Assembly: GCF_000160535.1 (NCBI RefSeq)
Contig: NZ_GG704781.1
Coordinates: forward strand, 763,446-827,445
Source: Hallella bergensis DSM 17361
Lineage (GTDB): Bacteria; Bacteroidota; Bacteroidia; Bacteroidales; Bacteroidaceae
Direction of reading: 5' to 3'
DNA length: 64,000 nt
Within the stretch, counting starts at the first letter, position 1; every line of letters starts with the position of its first letter. The position numbers and the translations under genes were made by a program. Below, piece after piece: positions 54,827-64,000 of the stretch. The notes beneath the pieces were generated by a model. The model did not search any database. It saw only the letters and a program-made list of their open reading frames with translations, and was not told the DNA's origin.

Positions 54827-56302
54827 ATGAATAATCAAGAGAAAAGCGATTTCGGCCTCATTGGTTTGGCTGTGATGGGTGAAAACTTGGCATTAAACAT
54901 TGCCAATAAGGGTTGGAATGTTTCTGTGTACAACCGAACCGTACCCGGTATAGAAGAGGGTGTAGTCGAACGCTTCATCGAGGGACGTGCCAAGGGCAAA
55001 ACCATCAGGGGCTATACCGACATCAAGGAGTTTGTGGAATCTATCGCACGCCCGCGCAAAATCATGATGATGGTACGGGCAGGAAAGCCCGTCGACATGG
55101 TTATGGAGCAGCTTTTCCCCTTGCTGTCGCCGGGCGATATCATGATCGACGGTGGAAATTCCAATTTTGAGGACACCAACCGACGTGTAGCAGCCGCCGA
55201 GGAAAAGGGCTTCCTATTTGTGGGAAGCGGTGTTTCGGGCGGGGAAGAAGGTGCGCTCAACGGAGCCTCTATCATGCCAGGCGGATCTGCCGAGGCTTGG
55301 GAGAGCGTCAAACCCGTGCTCCAAAGCATTGCCGCCATGGCCGATGATGGAACTCCATGCTGCCAATGGATTGGACCACAAGGCTCGGGTCACTTCGTGA
55401 AAATGATTCATAATGGCATCGAGTATGGTGATATGCAGCTCATTTCCGAAGCCTATTGGGTGATGAAAAATCTTGGAAACATGACCAATAGTGAAATGGC
55501 CGACCAATTCGATGAATGGAACAAGGGTAAACTTCAGAGTTTTCTCGTGGAGATTACGGCCAACATTCTGCGTCACCAAGACGACAAAGGTGAGATGCTT
55601 ATCGATGTAATCCTCGACACCGCAGGCCAAAAAGGAACCGGCAAATGGTCGGTTATCAATGCCATGAACCTCGGAATGCCACTCGGACTCATCGGTTCAG
55701 CCGTGTTCGAGCGCAGCCTGTCATCAGACAAGGACATACGTACGGCAGCGGCCAAGCGCTTCCCACACATCTTCACCAAAACCAACGTTGATCGCAAGAC
55801 CTTACTCAACAACCTGTTCGCAGCACTCTATGCGTCAAAACTGGTGAGTTATGCCCAGGGATTTTCGGTCTTGCAAAAAGCATCGGATGAGTTTGAATGG
55901 AACCTCAATATGGCTTCCATCGCACGTATGTGGCGCGGGGGATGCATTATCCGTAGCGCGTTTCTCAACGACATTGCTCATGCCTACGAAGAGTCCGACA
56001 AGCCTGGGCATCTGCTCCTAACACCCTATTTTGCCAAGGAAATAGAGCAGATGCGCGATGGATGGCGCACACTGGTAGCCCTGGCTGCTACCAAGGGACT
56101 GCCCGTTCCTGCCTTCTCATCGGCACTCAACTATTTCTACTCGCTCACGTCTGAAAACCTACCGGCCAACATGATACAGGCTCAGCGCGACTATTTTGGT
56201 GCCCATACCTTCGAACGCAAGGACCAACCACGTGGTGAATTCTTCCATGAGAACTGGACCGGACACGGAGGTAGCACCAAATCGGGAACATATAATGTAT
56301 AG
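54827..56302 (+). CDS. gnd: 6-phosphogluconate dehydrogenase (decarboxylating)
   Basis: A 491-residue enzyme making ribulose-5-phosphate, CO2 and NADPH. The Rossmann motif GLIGLAVMGENLALNIANKG (about 11-30) starts it, GSGVSGGEEGA lies near 138-148 and the catalytic HNGIEYGDMQLISEAY near 196-211. The length is that of the long bacterial type. It is the third enzyme of the oxidative pentose phosphate branch; zwf and pgl follow downstream on the same strand, so the complete branch is clustered. Confidence 0.97.
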   Translation: MNNQEKSDFGLIGLAVMGENLALNIANKGWNVSVYNRTVPGIEEGVVERFIEGRAKGKTIRGYTDIKEFVESIARPRKIMMMVRAGKPVDMVMEQLFPLLSPGDIMIDGGNSNFEDTNRRVAAAEEKGFLFVGSGVSGGEEGALNGASIMPGGSAEAWESVKPVLQSIAAMADDGTPCCQWIGPQGSGHFVKMIHNGIEYGDMQLISEAYWVMKNLGNMTNSEMADQFDEWNKGKLQSFLVEITANILRHQDDKGEMLIDVILDTAGQKGTGKWSVINAMNLGMPLGLIGSAVFERSLSSDKDIRTAAAKRFPHIFTKTNVDRKTLLNNLFAALYASKLVSYAQGFSVLQKASDEFEWNLNMASIARMWRGGCIIRSAFLNDIAHAYEESDKPGHLLLTPYFAKEIEQMRDGWRTLVALAATKGLPVPAFSSALNYFYSLTSENLPANMIQAQRDYFGAHTFERKDQPRGEFFHENWTGHGGSTKSGTYNV

Positions 56303-56552
56303 CTTTAATTCACAATTCACAATTTAAAATTCACAATTGGCTGCGCAAACCATTGTAAATAATAGCATAAAACCAAGACTATTAAGCTGCCAATTGTGAA
56401 TTTTAAATTGTAAATTGTGAGCAAAAGCACTTTTTAATCACGACAACTGATACTACGCGAAGCCAATTGTGAATTTTGAATTGTGAATTTTGAATTGCAC
56501 TGCGTAGCCAATTGTGAATTGTAAATTGTGAATTTTGAATTAAAAAATCCTT
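56303..56552. repeat. Repeat-rich spacer between gnd and zwf
   Basis: A near-perfect inverted repeat (30 of 31 bases, 56310-56340 against 56390-56420) of AATTCACAATT-type sequence encloses 49 bases. A third block at 56462-56541 repeats the units with CACTGCGTAGCC and matches the window start (3-45). The arms can form a long AT-rich hairpin between the two genes. No promoter of the TAnnTTTG type is evident here, so zwf may be read from gnd or from a promoter hidden in the repeats. Confidence 0.75.
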
Positions 56553-58052
56553 ATGAACAACTTTTCAATGATTATATTCGGGGCCTCGGGCGACCTCACC
56601 AAACGCAAACTGATGCCCGCTCTATACTCGCTCTATACCAACGACAGATTAGAAAAGAGCTTTTCCATCATCGGCGCTGCACGTACCCCCTACTCCGACG
56701 ACGAGTTCCGCGCGTATATCCTGGAACAAATGAACGAATTTGTGAAGCCAGAAGATCGTGACGAAAAACGCTTCAAAGACTTTGTGTCACACATCTACTA
56801 TCAACCGACAGACCCCTCGAAAGCTGATGACTACGTGGCACTGAAGCAAAAAATTCAAGAGGTGACCAGCGAGGAAGAACCCGACAACATGCTGTTCTAC
56901 CTGGCCACCCCACCATCGCTGTATGGTGTAGTTCCGTTGCATCTGAAGAGCGTCCGCCTCAACACACCCGGTTCGCGAATCATCGTCGAGAAACCTTTTG
57001 GCTACAACCTTGAGTCTGCGCTGGAACTGGGCAAGGTCTATGAATCCGTGTTCGAAGAGCGACAGATATTCCGAATTGACCATTTTCTCGGCAAGGAAAC
57101 AGCTCAGAATATCCTGGCATTCCGTTTTGCCAACGGCATTTTCGAGCCAGTGTGGAACCGAAACTATATTGACTATGTAGAAGTTACGGCCGTCGAAAAC
57201 CTCGGTATTGAGAATCGGGGCGGCTTCTACGACAACACAGGAGCCCTGCGCGACATGGTGCAGAACCACCTGATACAACTCGTGGCTCTCACCGCCATGG
57301 AGCCACCTGCCGTGTTCAATGCCGACAGCTTCCGGAATGAAGTGGTGAAGGTTTACAACTCGCTAAAGCCCCTCAATGAAACCGACCTCAAAGAGCATAT
57401 TGTCCGCGGCCAATACACCGCCGGACAATCTGGGAAAGGCTACCGCGAGGAGAAAGGTGTGAGTCCGAAATCGCGCACGGAAACCTTCGTGGCCATGCGT
57501 CTGAGCATCGACAACTGGCGATGGAGCGGTGTGCCGTTTTACATTCGTACAGGCAAACAGATGCCGACAAAAGTTACCGAGATTGTGATCCACTTCCGCG
57601 AAACACCCCACCAAATGTTCGGCAATGTCGCCGGAGGTGAGCGTCCACAAGCCAACATGCTCACCATCCGCATACAGCCCAACGAGGGCATCAGCCTGAA
57701 GATCGGCATGAAAGTGCCGGGAGCCGGCTTCGAAGTGAAGCGTGTAGCCATGGATTTCACTTACGACCAACTGGGCGACATCGTCATCAATGATGCTTAT
57801 GCACGTCTCATCGACGATTGCATTCAGGGCGACCCAACCCTCTTTACACGCAACGACGCAGTGGAGGCTTCATGGCGATTCTTCGACCCCATACTTAAAT
57901 ACTGGCAGAGCCACAACGAGATTCCACTCTATGGCTACCCCGCAGGCACATGGGGACCACAAGAGAGCGACAAATTGATGCACGAACACGAGGCCGAATG
58001 GACCAATCCGTGCAAGAATCTTACCAACACCGACTTATACTGCGAACTATGA
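56553..58052 (+). CDS. zwf: Glucose-6-phosphate 1-dehydrogenase
   Basis: A 499-residue enzyme oxidising glucose-6-phosphate to the lactone with NADP+. IFGASGDLTKRKLMPALY (about 6-23) is the nucleotide fold, and RIDHFLGKE (about 170-178) the active-site signature with its catalytic His and substrate Lys. Its stop codon overlaps the pgl start (ATGA), coupling the two. Confidence 0.97.
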   Translation: MNNFSMIIFGASGDLTKRKLMPALYSLYTNDRLEKSFSIIGAARTPYSDDEFRAYILEQMNEFVKPEDRDEKRFKDFVSHIYYQPTDPSKADDYVALKQKIQEVTSEEEPDNMLFYLATPPSLYGVVPLHLKSVRLNTPGSRIIVEKPFGYNLESALELGKVYESVFEERQIFRIDHFLGKETAQNILAFRFANGIFEPVWNRNYIDYVEVTAVENLGIENRGGFYDNTGALRDMVQNHLIQLVALTAMEPPAVFNADSFRNEVVKVYNSLKPLNETDLKEHIVRGQYTAGQSGKGYREEKGVSPKSRTETFVAMRLSIDNWRWSGVPFYIRTGKQMPTKVTEIVIHFRETPHQMFGNVAGGERPQANMLTIRIQPNEGISLKIGMKVPGAGFEVKRVAMDFTYDQLGDIVINDAYARLIDDCIQGDPTLFTRNDAVEASWRFFDPILKYWQSHNEIPLYGYPAGTWGPQESDKLMHEHEAEWTNPCKNLTNTDLYCEL

Positions 58053-58762
58053 TAACCCACATTCACAATACCGATGCAGAGGCAGCGCGTGCACTCATCG
58101 AACGCATACTGCAAATGGCAAGCGAACAATCTGATGACCGGAAAATCAACATTGCGCTCAGCGGAGGCAGCACACCTGCACTGATGTTTCGTCTGTGGGC
58201 CGAGGAGTTTAACACCCGTACACCTTGGGGGCGCATCCGTTTGTTCTGGGTGGATGAACGATGTGTTCCACCCACCGATAAAGAGAGCAACTATGGCATG
58301 ACGTTCGACAACCTGATTTCCAAAATCAATATTCCCAAGGAGAACATCATACGTATCAAAGGTGAAGAAAATCCCGAAGAAGAGGCTCAGCGCTATGAGA
58401 CTGCGGTGCGCAGCATGGTGCCTGACAAGGACGGATTCCCCGAATTTGACATGGTCATTTTGGGAGCAGGCGAAGACGGTCACACCTCGTCCATCTTTCC
58501 CGGGCAGGAGCATTTGCTTACCACCTCGCAGGTCTATGCCGTAGCTACACATCCCAAGACCGAGCAGCAGCGCATTGCCCTCACAGGCCAACCCATCATC
58601 CATGCCCAGCGACTCATCTTTTTGCTCACAGGCAAGAGCAAGGCCTCGGTGTTGGCCGATATCATCGACCAAAACGATGCCGGCCCGGCCGCATATGTAG
58701 GGCGTCGCGCACGCAACACAGTAGAAGTCTTCACTGATGCGGCAGCAGCAGGGCGAGCATAA
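58049..58762 (+). CDS. pgl: 6-phosphogluconolactonase
   Basis: A 237-residue enzyme of the DevB/Pgl type hydrolysing 6-phosphogluconolactone. INIALSGGSTPALMF, FWVDERCVPP and GAGEDGHTSSIFPG are diagnostic. The start is set at the ATG overlapping the zwf stop, not the frame-extended ATG at 57950. It ends the gnd-zwf-pgl group. Confidence 0.96.
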   Translation: MITHIHNTDAEAARALIERILQMASEQSDDRKINIALSGGSTPALMFRLWAEEFNTRTPWGRIRLFWVDERCVPPTDKESNYGMTFDNLISKINIPKENIIRIKGEENPEEEAQRYETAVRSMVPDKDGFPEFDMVILGAGEDGHTSSIFPGQEHLLTTSQVYAVATHPKTEQQRIALTGQPIIHAQRLIFLLTGKSKASVLADIIDQNDAGPAAYVGRRARNTVEVFTDAAAAGRA

Positions 58763-59134
58763 CCCCCGGGAAGCGGCCGTATCACCATTTCCTACCGGAA
58801 CCGTCGTCCTCAAGCCGACCACAAGTTGTCTATCAGTTGCCAGACAACTGTCTCACAGCCGACATACAAACGGATGACGGCCGACAGCCACACGCCTTCC
58901 GTCCGCTATACGCTTGCACAACATTCGAAATACGGCTACAAAAAGAGTTTATCGAATCTTCTAAAGGCTTGATATGTGCTGATTAGCCATCATGCTCATG
59001 CAGCAGTTTCATCCGAGCGTTTCGCGTTCCGTGTTGAATCAAACATCTGATGCTGCCCACAATATGCAAAATCGGGGCATCTCTCTTGGTCATGGAGAGA
59101 TGCCCCGACGTTGTATTAAAATATCGTTCAGTTT
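58763..59134. other. Spacer between pgl and glycogen operon 3' end
   Basis: It holds an 8-bp hairpin AGTTGTCT/AGACAACT (58824-58849) with an alternative CAGTTG/CAACTG pairing, and the terminator at 59073-59107. No gene is supported. Confidence 0.55.
59066..59107 (-). terminator. Terminator of the glycogen operon
   Basis: A perfect 13-bp stem, CGGGGCATCTCTC (59073-59085) with 59095-59107, 9-base loop, then ATTTTGC on the minus strand. It lies about 28 bases after the GH57 stop. Confidence 0.85.
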
Positions 59135-60592
59135 TTATTTCTTATTCTTCTCCTCTGCCTGTGAAACATCAGCAGCGGTTTTGCCCTTCGGTTTCGCTGT
59201 CGGTGTTGACGGTTTCGTCACCTTGGCAGTTTTCTTTTTGGCAGGCGTTTTCCGGGCAGACGTGCCGCGTGCAGTTGTCACCTTCTTTCCGGCAGCGTCC
59301 ATCTTTTCTATCTTAGCCTGCAAACGAGCAATCTCCTTGTCCTTCATGGCTATCTCCTCACCCTGATTTTTAATGGCAGTGAGCAACGAGTTCAGCTGTT
59401 CATTATCAATTTCCAAAGGATAACGGTCGTTGATGCGCGTGATGAAGTCGCCTAAAATATTCATATAATTGGTAAATGCATCGAAAGCACTGCTGTAGAT
59501 TCCACGGTCGAGTCCTACATTCGAAGGTTTAGTTGTCATAAACCTGAAGTTATTGCTGGCCTGCAGATAATCCCAGTCCTGGTTGATGCGCGGGTCGTTG
59601 GCAATACGCACTCGCTCTGATACACTGTACAGTTTTTCGAACGCCTCACGCTGCATGGGATTGCCAAGCCAACAACTCACGTCGCGTTCTTCGTCCACCC
59701 ACGAGAGCGTGTCGGGCACCTCGAGTGCTCCAACGCTCTTGAAATTGGCGCAAATCTCCGATGGCGTGGAGAAAGTGATGCCTTTCAGTTTTGCAAATTC
59801 AGGCAAGGCCTGTAAGAAGTCCAGGATATTTGACGACAACGGCTGGGCAATTCCAAGTGCAGACAGTTCCATAAAGATATTGACGATCTGGGAGCCTTCA
59901 GGCAGCGCGTCTATTTCATTAATATACTGGTCAGCAAACATGGGATAGCCCTCCCACTCTGAATTATTGAACCGAAGACTGATGTCATCACTCCGCTTGA
60001 TGTCGCGCAACAACAGTTTCAGGTTCGGCGCCAATGCGCAATTGTAAACATAATGCGGCGACTTCCATCCCAGCACATGCTTGGCACCCTCGGTCAGCAT
60101 GCCCTTGAAGCCCATCTTTGAGGCTTGCAACCCAATATCGTCGCTGTAGATGAGTGAGGAATTGCGCAACACGGTGGGCTTCTTGCCAAAATATTCCTTG
60201 ATTTTATCGCATTGTTTCTTTACGTCAAGCGCAAAGCAGTCGGCATCGATGAGTGAGGAAAGTCCATGAGAATAGGGTTCTGCCAAAAACTCCACACATC
60301 CCGTTTTGTTGAGAGCCTGCAACTTTTCGAGCACCTGTGGAGCATGCATCTCCATCTGCTCAATGCCTACTCCCGACAGCGAGAATGCCACTTTGAAATA
60401 ACCTTTACCCTTCTGAATCATCTGTTCCAGGGCGTTCAGTGCAGGCATGTACGAACGCTCCACCACATCTGTAACACTGCGTTCGTTTTCGTAATCATCA
60501 TAGTAATAGTGGTCGGTGCCGATATCGAAGAAGCGATAACGTTTCAGATGTATGATCTGATGTATCTCGAAATATAAACAAATTGTCTTCAT
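59135..60592 (-). CDS. Glycoside hydrolase family 57 (alpha-amylase/glucanotransferase type) with basic tail
   Basis: A 485-residue cytosolic protein. The GH57 N-terminal barrel opens with CLYFEIHQIIHL (the HQ of conserved region 1) and includes VEFLAEPYSHGLSSL and the SSLIYSDDIGLQASKMGFKG region. It should cut or transfer alpha-1,4-glucan chains. A heptad-like helix lies near 395-425 (GEEIAMKDKEIARLQAKIEK), then an Ala/Lys/Pro/Thr tail (about 430-485) resembling histone H1-like tails, not usual for the family. It is the third gene after debranching enzyme and GT4, so it acts in glycogen metabolism. Confidence 0.9.
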   Translation of the reverse strand: MKTICLYFEIHQIIHLKRYRFFDIGTDHYYYDDYENERSVTDVVERSYMPALNALEQMIQKGKGYFKVAFSLSGVGIEQMEMHAPQVLEKLQALNKTGCVEFLAEPYSHGLSSLIDADCFALDVKKQCDKIKEYFGKKPTVLRNSSLIYSDDIGLQASKMGFKGMLTEGAKHVLGWKSPHYVYNCALAPNLKLLLRDIKRSDDISLRFNNSEWEGYPMFADQYINEIDALPEGSQIVNIFMELSALGIAQPLSSNILDFLQALPEFAKLKGITFSTPSEICANFKSVGALEVPDTLSWVDEERDVSCWLGNPMQREAFEKLYSVSERVRIANDPRINQDWDYLQASNNFRFMTTKPSNVGLDRGIYSSAFDAFTNYMNILGDFITRINDRYPLEIDNEQLNSLLTAIKNQGEEIAMKDKEIARLQAKIEKMDAAGKKVTTARGTSARKTPAKKKTAKVTKPSTPTAKPKGKTAADVSQAEEKNKK

Positions 60593-60643
60593 ATAGTTTA
60601 GAATTTAACTTTGAACATTGAGGTTTTACATTTTTATTGGTGG

Positions 60644-61909
60644 TTACCAATTCAGGGTACGCAGGTAAAGTTCGCGAATCCACGCTCCAACTTTATCCCA
60701 TGTGATCTGAGCCACCTCGTTGCGCCCTTCTTCCTGAAGATAGCGGAAGAGACTATCGTTGTGGCAAATACCATATATGGCATCGGCAAGCGCGTGAATA
60801 TCCCAGTAGTCCACTTTGATACAATTCGTCAGAATCTCTGCACAGCCACTCTGCTTGGAGATGATTGTGGGCGTGCCACACTGCATGGCCTCCAGCGGTG
60901 ATATGCCGAAAGGCTCGCTCACCGATGGCATGACGTAGACGTCTGACGCCTTCAGGCATTCGTACACCTGCTTGCCACGCATGAATCCCGGGAAGTGAAA
61001 CCTGTCAGCGATGCCGCGCTCGGCAGCCAGATAAATCATTTGCTCCATCATGTCGCCTGAGCCTGCCATCACAAAGCGTATATTTCGTGTGCGGTGCAAC
61101 ACCATGTTTGCAGCCTCAACGAAATATTCAGGGCCTTTCTGCATGGTGATACGCCCGAGGAATGTCACCACTTTGTCCTTAGCAGCACCGTCGGAACGTG
61201 GTATGGCTTCGTTCTCCTCGCACAGCGGATACACCGCATTGTGTACGGTAAACACCTTGCGTGGATCCTGGTGATACTGATGAATGACGGTATTTCGGGT
61301 AAGATTGCTCACACACATGATGCAGTCTGCATGGTCCATACCGTCTTTCTCTATGGAGTAGACCGTAGGATTCACCTTGCCCCGGCTACGGTCATAATCG
61401 GTGGCATGAACATGGATGCATAATGGTTTTCCGCTCACATGCTTGGCATGAATGCCAGCAGGATAGGTGAGCCAGTCGTGGGCATGGATAATATCGAATT
61501 GTTCTGCGCGTGCAACCACCCCGGCTATAATCGAATAGTTGTTGATTTCCTCGTGCAAGTTGCCTGGATATCCCCCGGCAAACTCCATGCATCCCAAGTC
61601 GTTGACATGCATATAGTTGAAATCGGAATAGATATGGTCGCGATAACGGTAATATTCGTTGGGTTCGATCAGGTTGCCCACGCGACTCTTTACATAATCA
61701 TAGTTCACGTCCCGATAGGCTATGGGCACACAGTTCATAGGCACGATACGCGCGTATGAGCGGTCTTCGTCACCCCAAGGTCTGGGCAAACACAGTATGG
61801 TTTCTATGTCACCCTGCGCGTGTAAGCCTTCGGAGATTCCGAAGTTGGCAGTAGCAAGTCCACCGTAAACATGGGGAGGATACTCCCATCCAAACATTAA
61901 TACTTTCAT
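60644..61909 (-). CDS. GT4 glycosyltransferase, glycogen/starch synthase type
   Basis: A 421-residue glycosyltransferase of GT-B fold. MKVLMFGWEYPPHVYGGLA is the N-terminal glycine-rich acceptor/donor loop. HAHDWLTYPAG is a typical glycogen synthase-like motif, FLGRITMQKGPEYF and SVSEPFGISPLEAMQCG carry the E-x7-E donor site. It most likely extends alpha-1,4-glucan from a nucleotide sugar. It lies 14 bases after the debranching enzyme gene and 51 before GH57, so all three are one operon. Confidence 0.9.
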   Translation of the reverse strand: MKVLMFGWEYPPHVYGGLATANFGISEGLHAQGDIETILCLPRPWGDEDRSYARIVPMNCVPIAYRDVNYDYVKSRVGNLIEPNEYYRYRDHIYSDFNYMHVNDLGCMEFAGGYPGNLHEEINNYSIIAGVVARAEQFDIIHAHDWLTYPAGIHAKHVSGKPLCIHVHATDYDRSRGKVNPTVYSIEKDGMDHADCIMCVSNLTRNTVIHQYHQDPRKVFTVHNAVYPLCEENEAIPRSDGAAKDKVVTFLGRITMQKGPEYFVEAANMVLHRTRNIRFVMAGSGDMMEQMIYLAAERGIADRFHFPGFMRGKQVYECLKASDVYVMPSVSEPFGISPLEAMQCGTPTIISKQSGCAEILTNCIKVDYWDIHALADAIYGICHNDSLFRYLQEEGRNEVAQITWDKVGAWIRELYLRTLNW

Positions 61910-61923
61910 TTGCAGTCCTCCCT

Positions 61924-63867
61924 TTAATATTTATATTTTTCCATTTGTTCAAGCGAACGCAGAATCTCAGCCACGTTCATGGCAAACGACACAGCTCCCC
62001 GACCATGGAACGGTGGATTGCCGTCAAAAAGTTCGGGCAATGTTCCCAAGCAATGGTAGAACATTTCGTCTTCATAGCCTACCATCTGCCGCTCGATAAA
62101 GCTCAGCCTGGTGCGCTTGTAAAGCTTGAGGCAAGCCTCCATATAGAAGCCGCCGAGCCAAGGCCATGCCGTGCCCTGGTGATAGGCAAGGTCACGTTGC
62201 ACCTGCGGACCCACGTACATCGGGGTGTAACCACCACTCTTGGGCGAGAGCGACCGCAGGCCTTTGGGCGTGAGTAGCTCACGCGTACATATGTCTATTA
62301 CCTTCTTTTTCTGGTCCTGAGACAATGGTGAATAGTCGAAAGCCGCTGCAAAAATCATATTCGGTCGCACGCTCCAGTCTTGCTCCTGGCCATCTACATA
62401 GTCAAAAAGATAGCCATGCTCGTTGACAAAAGTTTTAACAAACGATTCCCGGCATTTCTCGGCCAATGCTTGAAGCTTACTGACTTGAGCCGATCCTTTC
62501 TCTTTGTCGGCCATGGTCTCGGCAAACTTCAATGCGTGATACCACAGAGCATTGAACTCAACGACATATCCCGTGCGAGGCACCACAGGCCGACCATTAG
62601 ACATGGAGTTCATCCAAGTCACGGGTCGGTCTCTGCCATCAGTCTTGACAAGTCCGTTGGCTTCGAGCGTAAGGTTAGGGTGTCGCTGGTTTTTGATATA
62701 GTTAATAATGTCAAGCACCAGCTTTCCATACTTTGTCCGACAGGCCTCAACGCCTTCTTCCTTGGCATATTGCTGTATGCACCACACGGCCCACAGCAAC
62801 ACATCTGGCTGCTCTATCTCATAGAGCTTCACCGACAGAGGCTTGCCGTCCATAAATTCGCGCAGGCCCTTGCCGGCGGTTTTCATGGCAGCCTCGTAAT
62901 AACCTTTCTCCTCGATCGAAAGCGTGAGGCCTGGCAAGGCAATAAATGTGTCGCGGGCACGTGCCTTAAACCAAGGGTAACCGGCCAGTATATACTTGTC
63001 ACCGCTCTTGTCCTCCACGTGGAACTGATGCGCAGCATTGACCAAGCAATGGAAGAAGTTGTCACGCGGTGACCTGTCGTCCACCTCCTTGTCGAACAGT
63101 GCATGCAATCCCCGAGGTTTGGAGGCTGATGTAGATGCGGCAAACACCACACTCTCACCCTTGCGGATGCTCAACTCAAAGTAACCGGGCACATACAAGT
63201 CTTCGCTGGATGCATAGCCGCGCTCTTGCTCTTTCGGATATTCGATACCCCGATACCAGTCAGGCTCAAATACAAACTCGGCCTTTCGGGAGAACTGCAT
63301 ATACAGTTCGGGATAGCCGGCATAGAGACATGTCTTGATGCCATTGTCTACTTCCTGGTAATCGCGGTTAACAATGGAATTCTCGTGTGTGAATTGTCGC
63401 GCGCTGCGGAATGCCAGGAAAGGCCTGAAGCGCAAGGTCGTCGTCGAATGGGCATCGACCAGTGTGTACCGAATCAGGATGCGATCTTCATAATGTTGAA
63501 ACACCACCTCCTTTTTCATCACCACACCTCCCACGCGATATACTGTGGTAGGCACCTTGTCGCAGTTGAATGCGCGAATGTATTTGTGCCCTTTCGGGCT
63601 AAAATTGTTGCCTTGGTACTTATGCAGACCAAGGTTGAAGGCTGCACCATGTTGTATAACGGTGCAATCGAGCGATGAGAGAAGTACATGGTTCTCATCG
63701 TCCAGTTCGGGTACTGGAACCACGAGTAATCCATGATATTTTCTCGTGTTACAGTCCACGATGGTAGAGCATGAATAAGCCCCGGACCGATTCGTACGAA
63801 GAAGTTCCTTGGACAGGGACTCCTGCAAATTGGTCATCGTAGCTGCTTCAAATTTCAGATAACTCAT
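61924..63867 (-). CDS. Glycogen debranching enzyme (amylo-alpha-1,6-glucosidase type)
   Basis: A 647-residue cytosolic enzyme. The N-terminal beta domain (about 1-260; NRSGAYSCSTIVDCNTRKYHGLLV) precedes an (alpha/alpha)6 barrel (about 270-645) with AGYPWFKARARDTFIALPGL and YHQGTAWPWLGGFY, typical of GH133-like debranching enzymes. It removes alpha-1,6 branches from glycogen. It is first in the three-gene glycogen operon. No branching enzyme or phosphorylase lies in the window. Confidence 0.93.
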   Translation of the reverse strand: MSYLKFEAATMTNLQESLSKELLRTNRSGAYSCSTIVDCNTRKYHGLLVVPVPELDDENHVLLSSLDCTVIQHGAAFNLGLHKYQGNNFSPKGHKYIRAFNCDKVPTTVYRVGGVVMKKEVVFQHYEDRILIRYTLVDAHSTTTLRFRPFLAFRSARQFTHENSIVNRDYQEVDNGIKTCLYAGYPELYMQFSRKAEFVFEPDWYRGIEYPKEQERGYASSEDLYVPGYFELSIRKGESVVFAASTSASKPRGLHALFDKEVDDRSPRDNFFHCLVNAAHQFHVEDKSGDKYILAGYPWFKARARDTFIALPGLTLSIEEKGYYEAAMKTAGKGLREFMDGKPLSVKLYEIEQPDVLLWAVWCIQQYAKEEGVEACRTKYGKLVLDIINYIKNQRHPNLTLEANGLVKTDGRDRPVTWMNSMSNGRPVVPRTGYVVEFNALWYHALKFAETMADKEKGSAQVSKLQALAEKCRESFVKTFVNEHGYLFDYVDGQEQDWSVRPNMIFAAAFDYSPLSQDQKKKVIDICTRELLTPKGLRSLSPKSGGYTPMYVGPQVQRDLAYHQGTAWPWLGGFYMEACLKLYKRTRLSFIERQMVGYEDEMFYHCLGTLPELFDGNPPFHGRGAVSFAMNVAEILRSLEQMEKYKY

Positions 63868-63954
63868 AGCAGGTAATTAAGGCTGTTATTTTATTAAATA
63901 GATCGTTCAACTGATAGGGTAAATGTTGGTTAGGCAAGCATTCACTCACTCTGT

Positions 63955-63986
63955 CAAAGGTAGGCAAAATATAAAACAAATCAAAA
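63955..63986 (-). promoter_or_regulatory. Promoter of the glycogen operon
   Basis: On the minus strand TTTTG (63982-63986), exactly 19 bases, then TACCTTTG (63955-63962). The leader to the ATG at 63867 is about 85 bases. Confidence 0.75.
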
Positions 63987-64000
63987 TAATTTATCATTTA

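Noticed and set aside
56528..56761. 77-codon frame starting at the zwf leader
   Set aside because: It overlaps zwf in another frame; zwf from 56553 is certain.
57935..58822. 295-codon frame antisense to zwf end and pgl
   Set aside because: It lies opposite pgl, which has all its motifs.

Overview
This window looks like chromosomal DNA of a Bacteroidota bacterium, most likely Prevotellaceae (Prevotella sensu lato). The signs are: repeated promoter-like boxes of the Bacteroidota type (TTG(G) about 19 bases before TAnnTTTG); little Shine-Dalgarno sequence; and a typical gene set (GH97, GH2, GH28-GH105, a serine-type sulfatase, an UpxY/NusG-like regulator, DUF4954, DUF3822, a class I fumarase and the GH57/GT4/debranching glycogen cluster). 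I see no tRNA, rRNA, CRISPR array, prophage or intact transposon. The only mobile-element trace is a 272-base MITE-like or deleted IS remnant upstream of lon.

Layout. 1-8450: OPT-family transporter, a helicase with a nested DnaQ-type exonuclease, a tiny membrane protein with an HExxH motif, a GH97 glycosidase and a gene-poor stretch. 8450-16330: hflX, DUF4954, an M16 peptidase and fumarase, apparently one transcription unit ending at a strong hairpin. 16370-23170: RecD-like helicase, then a membrane protein, DUF3822 and rsmD, then cardiolipin synthase and a membrane/TPR-like protein. 23170-33600: sulfatase divergent from a GH28-GH105 pectinase, a diverged trpF, an isolated UpxY-like antiterminator, GH2 and a secreted PLD-fold protein that is the last gene of a kdsA-kdsD operon. 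36080-38780: tRNA methyltransferase, then an ECF sigma and its membrane anti-sigma. 39360-44300: lon, tgt and an LptF/G-type permease. 44430-52270: DEAD-box helicase, C69 dipeptidase, an uncharacterised ATP-grasp protein, enolase and a HAD-GNAT fusion. 52390-54520: flavin reductase, flavodiiron protein and a 54-residue rubredoxin, probably an oxygen/peroxide defence set. 54830-58760: gnd, zwf and pgl, the whole oxidative pentose phosphate branch. 59135-63870: glycogen debranching enzyme, GT4 glycogen synthase and GH57, transcribed leftward from a well-formed promoter.

The genes are mostly housekeeping and central carbon metabolism, with polysaccharide-degrading enzymes that are not in a classical SusCD locus. 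The unusual material is in gene architecture (nested helicase-nuclease, GH28-GH105, HAD-GNAT), in residue losses (TrpF, Tgt) and in the intergenic DNA. The latter carries two kinds of dispersed repeat, a MITE-like element with an outward-facing promoter, and several large perfect hairpins. I did not find an obvious new defence or biosynthetic system. The best candidates for something undescribed are the ATP-grasp protein, the small HExxH membrane protein and the intergenic repeat families.
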